From NCBI GenBank assembly GCA_018398575.1, contig JAGTXZ010000019.1:2170001-2234000 (forward strand): 64,000 nt of DNA, written 5' to 3'. The notes beneath the pieces were generated by a model. That model saw only the letters and a program-made list of their open reading frames with translations. It searched no databases and had not been told where the DNA came from. This stretch comes from Ampelomyces quisqualis. Lineage: Eukaryota > Ascomycota > Dothideomycetes > Pleosporales > Phaeosphaeriaceae. Below are positions 21,813 through 33,932 of this stretch, one piece after another (within the stretch, counting starts at the first letter, position 1; every line of letters begins with the position of its first letter). The translations under genes and the position numbers were made by a program.

Positions 21813-24800
21813 TCATGCCCAAAACTTGAAGATCCGGCTCTTGCTTTTCAGGAACTTTTTCGACGGCGGCATGCCCGTCGCCTCTCCACGTGGACCACTG
21901 TCTCTAGCGTCCCTCTTCCTCTGTCTCTCTCTTTCGCGACTCGGCCCAGTATCCATGAGAGGCTCTGGGACATGTGACAATGTTGAACCGGAACCATGAG
22001 ACGTAGATAAGGTCGCTACTCGCGCCGTCGATTCAGATCGCGGGAGACTCATCACATGCGTCGAAAGTCTTCGTACACGCTTGGGCCGCCCTGGCGTGTT
22101 CTTGTCACTGGAGCACTCAGGACCTACGGCACGGTTGGCCAAACGACGTCGTCGACTGGAAGGTTTGTCCTCGATCTCGAAGTCGGTGGGCAGGAAGGCA
22201 GCTGGCGCAGTGTGGAAGTCAACCACGGCGGGGGCCGGCCGGCGCTCGTTTGCCGATCGCGCTCGAAGATTGCCCTGCGAAACCTTGTGTACACGACTGC
22301 CGAATGAGTCTTCTGAACGTGTATTGCTCATGCTGGAGAAGCTCGGCGAGCGGCGGGAGAAGTTGCTGGCAATGCTTGCCATGCTAAGCTTCCGCATAAC
22401 TGAATTGGCTGATGCACGAATCTGATTCTCAACCCTGCGATTCGACATGCCGGGGAATGGTAAGAGGTCCTTTGTCCAGACATCCTCGAGAATCGTCTCC
22501 AAACGAATGCGCTCCGCTCTTCGTGGCGCAAGTGTTGGAATATGATTCGAGGACATGTGCGACTGCGAGCGCGTGACTGTACTTGGCGAGAAGGTTGGCG
22601 GTACATCGGGTAGTTTCTGCGCCTGTGTATTCTTGATGATGACCTGGCTCATGTTGGTCTTCGCGCCTAAAGTCGCTGCTCGATGCACTGACATACGCCG
22701 AACGAGGCTGTCAGCATGGCCGAATACAGGTCCGAGGGATTTAATATCAAGTGACAAGGACGAGAACATGTCTTGGATAGAAGACTGCCCTTCTACGAAA
22801 TCATGTGTCTCACACACGATACGTTCACGAAGTTGTGTCTTCCATACATCCTCTTCTTGTGGGGAGCAAGCGCTTAGAATGACCTCGTGCAAGCGATGGC
22901 CATGTTCGAAAACCACTTTCCAAGTATGAGTAGCAGTGTGACACTGCAGGCCCCTCCCGTTGTCCGTTTCTTCGATGCTGCCGTTCGCTAGCGAAATTGA
23001 GGCGACAGCCGTATATGGCGTGTGGAAGCGACTAGATGTCGCTAGGATGAGGCAAGATTTGTAGAGAACACATACCATATACTGACCCTTGATACGGGGC
23101 TCCGGGGTCTGAAAGGTAACGTAGAGGACACCGCAGAGCAGGACGTGCCCAAGAAGGCGGAAGACGAGCGCACGGGATATTGCTTGCTCTTGAAAAGCTA
23201 GCCGATCCTGTAATTGCCATGTGATCTCTATTAGTCTCCGGGTCTTGGGATCGTCCTTGGCTTTGTTGACCTCTCTAATGGTCTCTTGAAGTCGAAACAG
23301 AGCCTTTTCCAACTCGGCATGAGCTTCAGGGTCGTCGTAGACGGGTGTATGGCGACAGAGGTCGTCAAAGAGCAGAGGATATTTGCATACTCTCTGTATC
23401 GGTTTGATGAGCAAGTCAGCAAAGCTCAATGCCTTCTTGCTGCCCGCTTCGCGATTGTTCTCAGACGTGACAACCTTCTGCAAAGCCTCCACACCTCGTT
23501 CGTATTCTTGCCAGCCGTGGAGCCCTTTGCACATGGTGGTCAAATCGTTTGACATTGTCGTCCAGTGCGCGCCATATTCTTCGTACGCGAAGAAACGTTT
23601 CATGTGCTTGTTGAAAATCTTGGCAATGGTGCCGACTGTTTTTGTGTCAGTCACCAATCCTCGGGGTCTGCGATCTGGTGATCTGCCAATTTCCAACGAG
23701 TGTCTTAGCCTCCGAGCAGCCTTGTGTTCTGCTAAGCGACCGGGAATTATATCTGCACTATGGAAACGAATATGCTTAGCTTTCGTTACGGGATAGGTTT
23801 CGTGGTGTGCGCTCTTCGTGAAGTCTGCTTGTGGTACTGCTTCGTGTAGTTCGTCCAGCAATTCTTCGTGAAGCTGCAAAACCTGGGAGATGTTTTGCTG
23901 TATGGATGATTTTGTTTGACCTGATAAGGTCGGAAGGGCAGTAAGGATCATAAAGTAGTCCTGGGGAGCACAGTCAGCACAATGCATAAACGCCAGGAAA
24001 CTGATATACATTTATCAAGACCTTGAGATCGGCAATGTATCCCTCTTCAGAGGCGATCAGCTCTTCAACGATCTTGCGACGCTGAAGGGACCGAAGCCAG
24101 GCGCTCTCGTCGATGATCGGGCCGAGTGGTCCGCGATGACTGTCTATCGATCTCCTGGCATCAGAGTAATGACTACTTCTGTTACCGACTCGTGCTTTTC
24201 CACGCACGACCGATTCGGAACGTGGGGCGATGCTTGTGCTGGTGACAGTCATGGAAGCAGATCTCATAGTCGTTATGCAACCCATGGAAGACGACATGGA
24301 CTCCGAGTGCCGACGGAAAGGATCATGCTCGTGACTTGACTGCAGCGATGCATCATGATGTCGAGAAGAGAGGTCAAGAGATGGCCGTGGACGAGCCAGA
24401 GCACGGTCGTCCCGACGCTGAACGTGCCGACGACGCAGGGTACTCAGCCAGCGGCGAAATGGCTGTGCATCAACGGCCTCTACTGGCGGCAATGGTGGTT
24501 GCTCTTCATGTGGCTCAAGGTCGGTGTTGTCGGAAAGTCGACCTTGTGGTAGAGGGACATGAATAGCCTCGTACAGATCAAAGAGACCCGTTTCCTCGTT
24601 GGTGCATTCGTCCATTTCCATTGGCTCCTCGGAGCTATCACTGCTTGTGGAGAGCTCTGGGCCATGATGTGACTCCCGAAGCTTCCTGGAGTAGGGCTTT
24701 GCAGGTGCTGTGACTCGGGTAATGAACGGCGGAGGGTGCTCAACACAGTAGCCTTGTCTCCTCGCTCTACGATCAACAGGCCTGGAGGCCAAGTTGTTGG

Positions 24801-25059
24801 TGTTGGTGTTCTCTGGCACGAGGTTGAGCAGAGACTGCGAGGCAAGAGGTGGTGGTGTGTTCTCGTTTCCGATGGCCCAACTGGCGAGTCTATTCGATCC
24901 GAGAGAGTAAAGCGAGCACGCAGAGGCATTGCGAGTCGTCATGTCCTGGAGCGGCCCGAGCATGGGCTCTTTCAAGGGCGAGAATGATTGGAGGTAGGGA
25001 CTGTCGCTGAAGGATCGCTTCAGTGGGCTGTGAGGCCGGAGGGACAACACGTAAGCCAT
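21813..25059 (-). CDS. Rho guanine-nucleotide exchange factor (DH-domain protein)
   Basis: Two exons (25059-24010 and 23960-21813; intron 24009-23961) give 1065 aa. The first about 320 residues are low complexity with Ser/Arg/Pro-rich stretches. The DH (Dbl homology) domain starts at the end of exon 1, with RRKIVEELIASEEGYIADLK joined across the intron to VLINDYFMILTALP. It continues through HMKRFFAYEEYGAHW to FADLLIKPIQRVCKYPLLFDDL, the conserved CR3 helix. A divergent PH-like segment follows (GQYMVCVLYKSCLILATSS to VWKTQLRERIVCE), and then a long basic Ser/Arg-rich tail ending LKSKSRIFKFWA. It should activate a Rho-family GTPase in polarity or wall signalling; which one cannot be told. It is divergent from Nas2. 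Confidence 0.88.
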
Positions 25060-25871
25060 GCCGATCAGGGGAGTGCTGCAGGCACAAGACTATGGCGAGT
25101 GCGTGATGAGGAGTGGCATGAGAGATAAATATGACTGCATCCAACGGTGATGGCTAAAGGAGAGACAAGTGCAATTGAGATTGAAGCTTCGATAGAGTCT
25201 GAGAGACATGGCAGATACGATGGCTCAAGAGAGAAGTGCACACATGAAGTGACGGCAAGTGCAGGGTGACGGCCGTGGAGAAGCAGATAGCTGCGCGCCG
25301 TGGCACGAAAATGCTGGCGGGTGCAGGCCCGGGGCAGAGTATCGCAACGGCCATGAGCGACGCAAGAAGCTGCTCAGCATCGCCTCGAGCGTCAGCATGT
25401 GTGTCGGCGTTTCGACGGCGTATGGCAGGCGTGAGACTCTGGGACGGGGACGGGCCGCACATGGCAGGAGCGAGCCTGATCATCACGTGGGCGCACCAAG
25501 TTGGAACAGCGGGAGTGAAGGTAGTGGGCTGTCACGTGAGCCCACATTGAGAGGTCGGGTAGTGCAACTGCTTGCCCCGCATCGTCGCAGCTGCTGTACA
25601 CACTGCATGTCGGAAATACCGATGAAACGCCGAGCAAACTTTAGAGCTTTATAAGTCAACGTCAAAAACTCAGATGAAAACGCGCGTAATGGGAGGAGCT
25701 GTAGCACACGAAGAGCTTTAGAATGAGATGTCGTATGACTAGTAATGTCGAGGTATACAAGCTGTGTAGCATAATGTTCTTCCTCGGCCTATTCATCGGT
25801 ATTTCCGACATGCAGTACTCCCTCCCCTCTTCCTCTCACTCCCAGAGCCGCCACCACCTACTGCTAGCTTG
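25060..25871. promoter_or_regulatory. Divergent promoter region between RhoGEF and Nas2
   Basis: 812 bp between two divergent start codons. It contains several short frames without family features. No clear core element stands out. Confidence 0.4.
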
Positions 25872-26734
25872 ATGGGCATACGCATGGACGACCTACACAC
25901 ACCCACCGTGGCCTCGGGGCCCACGTCGGGCGGCTCCTCGAACGGCGTGCCCAAGGAGCAGCAGTCGCTGCAGGAGCTCATGGCGGAGAGGGACCGGTTG
26001 GAGACGGAGCTCAAGGCCCTGGGGCAGGTGCTGGATTCGGTCAGCATGCTCACCCCCCTCCCTATGGAGCTTGCGCTGATGCAGCGCAATAGCACGGCGT
26101 CAACATGAACACCGGCCTCACCACCTTCGACGGCTTCCCGCGCAGTGACATCGACGTGCCCCAGAGTATGCGCCACACAGGCCCTGCGGCAGGCCATCGC
26201 TGACCAGCGGCATAGTTCGGACAACGCGGGCGCGCATAATTCGCCTGAAGAACGACTACAAAGACGTCATGTCGCGCATCGAGGAGGGCCTGCACGCGCA
26301 CCACGCACGCATGGCAGAGCAGGCGCAGAACGACCCAGCGGGTGCGAGCCGTGCGCAGGCAGCGTTGGAGGCAGCGCCCGCGCCCCTTGAAGCGCCTTTC
26401 GCAAGAGTCAACAGCGTCGTTGCAGGCAGCCCGGCAGAGTCGGCAGGCCTTCGGATTGGCGATACCATCACCAAGTTCGGCTGGGTAGACTGGACCAACC
26501 ACGAGCGGCTGTCGCGCGTGGCAGAAGCTGTGTCGCAGAATGAGGGAGTGAGTCCACCAGGTCGCCTTCCTGCCTCCACGCAACAATACTAACAGCGCAC
26601 AGCTCCCGATGGCAGTGAAAGCATTGCGACCCAGCACATCGGGCGGCCCTGCCGAGACGGTGCAGATGCAGCTCACGCCGCGGAAGAACTGGGGCGGACG
26701 CGGTATGCTGGGTTGCCACCTGCTGCCACTGTAG
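25872..26734 (+). CDS. nas2: 26S proteasome assembly chaperone Nas2 (PSMD9-like), PDZ domain
   Basis: Assembly chaperone of the proteasome 19S base, binding the Rpt5 ATPase. Four exons (25872-26039, 26093-26165, 26216-26547, 26603-26734) give 234 aa. The N-terminal helical hairpin has LQELMAERDRLETELKALGQ, then after intron 1 HGVNMNTGLTTFDGFPRSDI, and after intron 2 IRTTRARIIRLKNDYKDVM. The PDZ domain begins at PFARVNSVVAGSPAESAGL with GDTITKFGWVD, and the protein ends in GRGMLGCHLLPL, the usual Nas2 terminus. Without splicing the frame stops early at two sites, so all three introns are required. Two in-frame ATGs (25872, 25884) are possible starts; the second would give MDDLHTP. Confidence 0.92.
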
Positions 26735-27283
26735 CGCTACAGGCTGTCTTTACCTAAGACCCAGGCCTCAACATAGAGAACCGCAACGGCATGGCTGCTA
26801 GGGCGTGTAGCGATGACGGCGCTTGCTGCGTGGCGCACTGTATTTGGACCAGCAAACATGATACCCCGCGATGCATCAAAGGCGCAATCAATGAAAATAT
26901 TTCGTGTTTCCCCGCGAGTGCAAGCAGTTGTTGCGCTGCTTGATTTCAAAGCCAAGGAAGCCTGCGGCTGCCTAAAGGGCTGCCTGAGAGTGCCTGTGGC
27001 GGGGGCGGAAAAGTCTACGAGACTGTGAGCAGCGCCAAGCCGCGCTCCACACCGCCCGGCCACCACTCACCTCACAGACCTTGCACCACAAAACCTCTTC
27101 CTGCCCCTCTGCACGTCAACCCACCAAGCGCTCTCCCTTCTCCACGCACTACACAAGGTACGCCGCCGCCCACCCCAGCATCGAGCCAGCCTCGGCATAA
27201 CCGCAACTGACGAATACCCCCAGCAGGCTTAGCGCAGCAGACATCAACACCCCCCCACCTCCCACCACAACAAACACACAACC
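26735..27283. promoter_or_regulatory. Intergenic region upstream of Ran GTPase
   Basis: 549 bp between Nas2 and the Ran start. The last 200 bp are C-rich with CCCACC/CACAAC runs, a pattern common in promoters of strongly expressed fungal genes. No gene is supported. Confidence 0.45.
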
Positions 27284-28198
27284 ATGGCCGAAGCTGGCGC
27301 TCCAGGCACGCCTACCTTCAAGCTTGTGCTTGTCGGTGACGGCGGTACCGGAAAGGTGTGTACCCTCTCGAGCCGCTGCGCATCTCATTGCGCCCCCACG
27401 CTGGCGCTGGACCCGTCACAACAAGACTAAAAGTATCAATGCTGACCACCATGTCCCACAGACGACCTTTGTCAAGCGTCATTTGACCGGAGAGTTCGAG
27501 AAGAAGTACATTGCGACGCTCGGAGTCGAGGTCCACCCTCTCGGCTTCACCACAGTACGTTCTCCGCACCTCACACTGCGATACGGCATACTGATGCGCA
27601 TGGCAGAACCTTGGCCCCATTCAGTTCGACGTCTGGGACACCGCAGGTCAGGAGAAGTTCGGCGGTCTCCGTGATGGTTACTACATCAACGGCCAGTGCG
27701 GTATTATCATGTTCGACGTCACCTCGCGTATCACATACAAGAACGTCCCCAACTGGCACCGTACGTTCCCGCGACAACAACGCTGTGCTGAACCTGGCTA
27801 ATCCATACAGGTGATTTGGTCCGTGTCTGCGAGAGCATCCCCATCGTCCTCACCGGCAACAAGGTCGACGTGAAGGAGCGCAAGGTCAAGGCCAAGTCAA
27901 TCACCTTCCACCGCAAGAAGAACCTCCAGTACTACGACATTTCGGCCAAGTCCAACTACAACTTCGAGAAGCCCTTCCTCTGGCTCGCCAGGAAACTCGT
28001 TGGCAACCAGACTTTGGTATGATGCCTCACGCGACTCTCGAAGATGGAGATGCTAACAAGAAACAGGAATTCGTCGCCGCGCCCGCTCTCGCTCCTCCTG
28101 AGGTCCAGGTCGATCAGGCCGTGCTCGAGCAGTACCAGAAGGAGATGCAGGATGCCGCCCAGATGCCCCTGCCCGATGAGGACGATGCCGATTTGTAG
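27284..28198 (+). CDS. gsp1: Ran GTPase (Gsp1), nuclear transport
   Basis: Small GTPase that sets the direction of nucleocytoplasmic transport and helps spindle and nuclear envelope assembly. Five exons (27284-27355, 27462-27554, 27607-27760, 27811-28016, 28067-28198) give 218 aa, the family length. G1 is GDGGTGKTT, split by intron 1. Switch I reads KKYIATLGVEVHPLGF. G3 is DTAGQEKFGGLRDGYY in switch II, G4 is NKVDVKERK, and G5 is in YDISAKSNYNFEKPF. The C-terminus is the acidic DEDDADL typical of Ran, which lacks a prenylation site. All introns are short with in-phase joins, and the Thr after the P-loop lysine is restored only by splicing. Confidence 0.97.
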
Positions 28199-28793
28199 AT
28201 ATGAATCACGCGCTGACCCAGGCGCTGTACTGGGCAACATCGACACGAGTCACGGAACTTGGAGGACTGCGACGGGCTGGATGAGCGATAGCACGCGCTC
28301 TGGATATCTTTAGCAAAGCGAAAACGGTTCAAGACGCATGATGGGCGGACGGTCTCCTTCCAATGCGGAGCGCTGGACTAGCTGGTGCTCCCTAACAAAT
28401 GAACAAGATTTAGACGGCTTTTTCATCTTGACCAATGCCATGCACGCTGCAACATCACATCCTTGACGGAGCACGTCCAAGCAAAAAAAATACTTTTTGA
28501 TTGATTCTATTTTCGTGAAATTCCAAAATGTCGGGAGCTTCGCCCAGCTCAACCTTGTGTAGTCATCATATCTTCATTACATTTCCAACCGTTATCATCA
28601 CCTTCGTCTCCAGCGCTGTCCAGCACTTGCAACACCAACGCCTCCGTGACGCCAAGATCAACTGGGAGTAAAGATATTAATGGTTAAAAATAGGTATGCC
28701 CACTGTACAAAAGACAAAGAATGAAGCGAATGAAAGATAAGAAAAGTATTGGCGATGGAGATGGGACAATCGCCAGAACAGCAAAGTGTTTGT
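28199..28793. other. Convergent intergenic region between Ran and the Zn2Cys6 factor
   Basis: A 595-bp region holding the two 3' UTRs. AT-rich stretches occur near 28480-28500 and 28680-28700. No gene is seen. Confidence 0.5.
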
Positions 28794-31025
28794 TTACGAC
28801 TTCAACATACTACGCGACCAAAGTTAGCACAACGAGCATGTGCAAAGACAAGTGGAGAAGAAGAAGAAGAGGGCGACTTACGGAGCAATCAGCTGCGCAT
28901 ACTGCTGCATCGGGACTTGTCCGCCCTCCTCAATGACATTGCGAATGATGTCGTGCTGGTCGATGTTACTCCACAAATGGATGCTCATCGCCTTCTTACT
29001 GCTGAATAGCGTGTGCGCCACGCCGCGCACCTGGCCTAGGACTACGTTTGCAATCGGCCATGTATTGCTGTATTGCTGCAGCGTGCCGACGTCCAGGCGG
29101 ATCGACTGTTTGATGATGTCGTCTTGGCCGTCGGGCACGAGGAAGGACCAGTACGACAGGTGCACTACCGACGCCATGACTACGACGCAGGTGAAGAAGG
29201 GAGTGTGGTAGAGGAGTTGGCCTGGGAGGCGGATCAGCGAGGATATGTTTTCCGCCGACGTCAGGCATTTTGCTGTGTGGATTTCGCGGGTTTGCGTCGG
29301 GAGCAAGACTTGGCCTGGTTGGACACAGATGTTTACGCCTTCGACGCGGCCGAATCCGAGGTTGCTGCGGGGACGGTGCAGCATGATTGTGCTGCCGGCG
29401 TTGACCATGTGTGCTTGGAAGAGCACTTCGTCGACGTGGCCGTCATGGACAATGTCGAGTTTAGATGGTGGTAGGTGGAGGCGCCAATTGCAAAGGTATT
29501 GATCGACAACGTCAACAGCGTGGTATTCGAATGTTGATTCGAGGCGGGCGCATTCGAAAACTTTGCCGAGGATGCGGATTGCGTCGATAAGGTAGGTAAA
29601 GGAGCTGAAGATGGGAAGCGTGGGGAGGAAGGCTGAGTCGTCATAGTCTTGGAGACTATTGGGGTAGGGAATGTGCTATGCAGATGTTAGCAAGATATCC
29701 CTAACCAAGTTCGTGATATCTGATGCGGCGTGATAGGGCGTCCAAAGGATCTACAAACGGGCTGAAGGTCACTAGATGGGAAATGTTGCCAAGAGTAAGC
29801 GAACGATGACGAAAGGGTACTTACGCCTGAGAAATACTGGTCGTTCTCGCAGGGCAACGGGACATCAGTCGCAATGTCCTTGAGTTTAAACTGTACACCA
29901 GGGTTGACAGCGGTCATCATGCCATTGACAGTGTACATTGACCACCAAGTTCTTCGCCAGCTTTCTTCGATTTGTGGGTCTCCACCTCCATGCATGAGGG
30001 CAAATTCCATGCGGTGCATACCGATCTCGAGCGTCAAGGTTTGGGCCACGTTGAAGATCTGTGCTGCGCGAGGAACCTCGTTGTGTGCGTGCAGGCCAAT
30101 TGCAAACAGCATCAATGCCTGAACTGAGAAGGCGTCTCGCGGGTAGTTGCCGTTATTGATATTCCGATTGAGTGCCTCTTTGTACATGTCAGCGGGCATT
30201 GATGGAATGAAACTGGACCCGAGGAACTGGACCGCGTATTCAAGAAGCGGGGCTTGTCGGTCTTTGAAGACTGTCAACAACCGCGGCTCTGGCAGACAGA
30301 AAGGATGTGAGTTGTAGAAATTGTGATAAAAAGATTGAAATGCAGTTTCGGGGCCCAGACGGCCGAATCGGTTCAATCTTGCGGTTCCATTGAGGTTGAG
30401 CTGGGCTGGAGGAGGGACCACTGGGTGGGGGCCAAGACCATTTGTCGGGCTGCTGAGTTGATTCATGGTCGGGAGTTCGACAGTATATGGGAATTCAGGG
30501 GATGAAAGATGGCTATTGCTGCTTGCCTCTGGCCCAGTGTTTCCTGCTAAGTGTTAGGATTTCGCATGTGCAGAACCGTTGTAACGAACCGTTGAGGATC
30601 ACAGGCCCGCCACTTTCCTCCTTGTTCCTCCTCTTCCCCTTCCAGCCGCGTCGTGACTTGATGTAAGTACAGTCTACATTATCAGTTCGACATCTCGAAC
30701 ACCGCACACCGCCATCACACTTCAGATGCCTGCTGCGACAAGGAACGCATGCGACAGCGACAGAGGCCCGTGCTTGAATGCTGTTGGCATCTTTCTGGCC
30801 GCTTTTGATGCTATGTTGCGAATCCTTCCTGCCAGTTTCAGAAGTCGGCGGGGTCTTCACAGGTGGAGTGCTGCCATTGAAACTTTCCGTGGTACTGCTG
30901 GTGGGCGAAAAGTGAAATCCGCGCGACGGGGAGATTGCCGATGTGGAGTCGGACGACAGGTCGTGGTCATTTCCCCAGAAAACTTGCATTGTCTGGCTGG
31001 GCAAAGCCATGGCTGAAGGAGGCAT
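28794..31025 (-). CDS. Zn2Cys6 fungal transcription factor with fungal-specific regulatory domain
   Basis: Nuclear transcription regulator. Four exons (31025-30590, 30546-29825, 29675-28882, 28809-28794) give 655 aa. The zinc cluster is VACVPCRSRHLKCDGGVRC followed by SRCRTDNVDCTYIKSRRG, with six cysteines in the binuclear spacing and a basic linker WKGKRRNKEE. The middle domain is the fungal-specific MHR type, with NGNYPRDAFSVQALMLFAIG, LEIGMHR and WWSMYTVNGMMTAVNPG. The join YFSG/HIPYPNSLQDYDD uses a 149-nt intron (29824-29676); shorter alternatives break the frame. The last exon is 16 nt, encoding only the end MLKS. The first exon's acceptor side has two AGs three bases apart (TTAGCAG), so a one-residue difference is possible. 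The start at MPPSAMALPS is preferred to the open upstream frame. The zinc-cluster type recalls the XlnR group, but this protein is shorter and no target is implied. Confidence 0.83.
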
Positions 31026-32414
31026 CTGAAACCCAGGGGCTTTGTGAAGGCGAGTGTAAAAGTGCGTGGCCCGACGTGTGCCGAAGTTAGGACTTGCGAC
31101 ATGTGATTGCGAAGTGATTAAGGTGTGGTTGAAGAAGCCGCAATCCTCATCACGTGGTGCGCTAGCCCAATGAGCCCTCGCGCAACAACGAGCCGCTGGT
31201 TGCATCTCTCCCTTACCTCAAGTTGGCCACATCACCTTTGTTGCCTTTGTGCTACCCCGGATCGCTCACCATCCGCAGCTCCTCGGAAATGGTGAGCCAT
31301 TCGTCATCGTCGTTGTCCGCCATCTGCGCAACCGTTGGGCCCGTCTGCGCACAGCGCAGCCGCCGTGTCCAGATAGCCCGCTCGCCAACAGCAAACGCCA
31401 CCTGAGCCGGCAGTGCTGATTCGTCAACGACGTGATTTGACTACTCTACGCGCTGCCGAATTCTGCGGGCCACGGCGCGAATCGATAGCCTGCCATCGCC
31501 ATCCGGGAGCCGTTGTGGAGCAGCACGCACTCGTTCGTGACAACGCAAAATGATGGACAGATAGAGAAATGTCCCTCGTCAATGACCGGCAACTATTTTA
31601 GCATGTCCTATCCTGCAGCTCAGGTGGTCGCTGCACAAATTACCGCTGCCTGCTTGCTTAGCCGGAAAAAAGTACCTTGACACAATCAGTTCATGGCGTT
31701 GTAAAGAAATACTAGCATCCAACATACAGAACATCTACACGATGCACAAGTCTACCACGGATTGAAAGTTGTAATAGGCAAAAAGTTGTAATAGGCAAAC
31801 CAATGTTCATGCAGCCTTGAATACCATGTGGCATGAATGGAGCCTTCGAAAATTTTCACCATTATTCTTCTAGAAGCCAGCGCGGAGTTGGCTTGCCTGG
31901 CGCAGGGTATTCAAGAAACGCGAATTCCCGGCAGTTTACTCCGTAGAACGCCAAATGGTAGTAGCCTGGGCAAACAAATTGAACTTGTCACGATCTCGAC
32001 ATATACGCCACCCGATCACATGATGCTGACATGTCCTGGCAACTGCAGCTCAGGGTTAGCCTCCATCCAGTTCACGTAGACTCATCAACGACTCTCGTCA
32101 TTCTTGGCTACTGTTACAAACGAACTCGTGACACTTTCAAAACGACGTGGCAATGCTAGGCAGCCTGGAAATAAATTAAATGGGAGAGCGTCACTCTCGA
32201 GTAAGCCAGGCACGCTCTGCGAAACAATGCGCTTTCGTATTACGTTGCGTACAATCGGTTTCTACACGAAGATGATGATGCAGTCTTTTGAAAGTTGAAG
32301 AGATAAAACGCCTTGCTGCTAACGCAAAAAATAAGACGATGAACGAAGTATTCAAGGGTCGTCTGGACATCATATGGAGGAATCGAACAGTGCTTAACTC
32401 GCTGCCTTTCCCAA
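31026..32414. other. Intergenic region between transcription factor promoter and uge3 3' side
   Basis: 1.39 kb between two minus-strand genes. It contains the promoter of the Zn2Cys6 gene at its left end. I found no frame with family features on either strand. The right half is richer in A+T. Confidence 0.5.
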
Positions 32415-33932
32415 TCATGAGCCCATCTGGATATCAACACACCGTCTTCTGGTAAAGTTCCAGACGTCACCAGAGCAGTCGTCAAGAGTTCTTTCCGCCC
32501 GCCACTGAAGCTCATCTTCCGCACGTCGAACCTCAGCAACGCAAAAGCCTACGTCACCGGCTCTCCGGCCTACTTCTCGCGCGGGAATTACTCTCCGGGA
32601 TGCTTGCTCAAGACTCACAAGCACTTCGCGAACTGTGTGGCCTCTTCCGGTACCTGCATCGTGTTAGTCCAAGTCAAGCCATTCTCCGCAATGGGTAAAA
32701 TTACCTAGGTTGTATGTTCGGAAAGCTGACTTGATACGTCCAGCTGCTGAAGCTGCCAGGGCAGCAACGTGTCCACGGGCGAGGTCTACTACGTGGATGA
32801 AGTCCCGAACAGCGGTCCCATCAGGCGTATCCCAATCAGTACCAAAGATATCTAGCACCGGTCTAGTTCCTGTAAGAACAGTGGCAATCACTGGGATTAG
32901 ATTACTCGGCTTTTGGCGAGGATCTTCACCCAAGATGCCAGACTCATGACATCCAACCTACAAAATTGTCAGCCAGCAGAATTGACCTTTTCGCATAATT
33001 GCGCTTACTGGATTGAAGTAGCGCAAGGCCGTGATGGACCACGTTGGATCGGACTTGGCAACATCTGCAAGAATGGACTCGCACATGAACTTAGAGCGCC
33101 CGTATGGTGAAGTCAGGCCAAGAACACCGGGAACAACCTCCCGTTTAACTCCATCACTTTCTGTAAAAGATTCGTGGTGATGTACGCACAACTCTTCCCG
33201 CAGAGGCACACCGCAATTCGCCCCTTCACCGTATACTGTAGCTGAAGACGAGAAGACGAGGTTCTTGATACCGAATTGCTCGAGCAGTGCGAGGAAGTCC
33301 ACAAGCCCGCAAACATTGTTGCTATAATACCGCAGTGGCTGTCGGATGCTCTCCTCGACTGATTTGTACGCAGCGAAGTGAATGACGCCGGAAATTCTTG
33401 ATGTTCTTTCGAGGATATATTCTTGTGGCTCGTCTGTCCCCATGTCGATTCCGGAGTCTGTTCGCTGCAGTGTCGAGTACGGATGGTGCCTCGCCGCCGG
33501 TTCTGGCTTGTTGTTCACTGTGTAGGTTGCATAGCTGGCAAGAACGGATCGCATCGCAGGGCTACGATAATCGAGCTGTCGAAAGTGCAGTGCCGGCATG
33601 TTCCTGCCTTGTGCTTTGCAGGACTCTCCAGCCAGAAACTTGACTCGTTCCAGCACATCCTCATAAGAATTACTCAGGTCATCGACAACGACAACGTTGT
33701 AGCCCTCTTTGAGCAACTCCAGCGTTGTATGTGAGCCGATATAGCCCAGACCACCAACGACCATAATGAAAGAAGAGCCTGAACCGTTGATATCAAGTGG
33801 GTCCGCCGTGATATCGCCGTCGAAAAGTACTGATTTGTCCGTTCCAGGGGTGTTCATCGCGTCGGGAGTTGAATTCACAGAAATGGAAGATATTGAGCAC
33901 GACGGCGACGCAGATCCTAAGATCGAAGACAT
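32415..33932 (-). CDS. uge3: UDP-glucose/UDP-GlcNAc 4-epimerase, GAG cluster type (Uge3-like)
   Basis: NAD-dependent short-chain dehydrogenase-like epimerase that would make UDP-galactose and UDP-GalNAc for the exopolysaccharide. Three exons (33932-33009, 32957-32705, 32653-32415) give 471 aa. The Rossmann motif GGLGYIGSH lies near residue 58, the SSSATVYG motif and the catalytic Tyr-x-x-x-Lys (YGRSK, near residue 275) are present, and the C-terminal GRRAGDV is conserved. It is longer than the 340-370 aa usual for GalE, because it has a Ser-rich N-terminal extension of about 55 residues and an internal insertion near residues 130-165 (HHPYSTLQRTDSGIDMG). Dual specificity of Uge3 is known in Aspergillus fumigatus; I infer it here from cluster position only. 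The start is the ATG of MSSILGSAS, with a TATA-like box about 90 bp upstream. Confidence 0.88.

Noticed and set aside
29676..29824. Two short introns (52 and 30 nt) flanking an exon in the Zn2Cys6 gene
   Set aside because: The second would be too short and the phases do not close; one 149-nt intron with GTAAGT donor and CTAAC branch point closes in frame.
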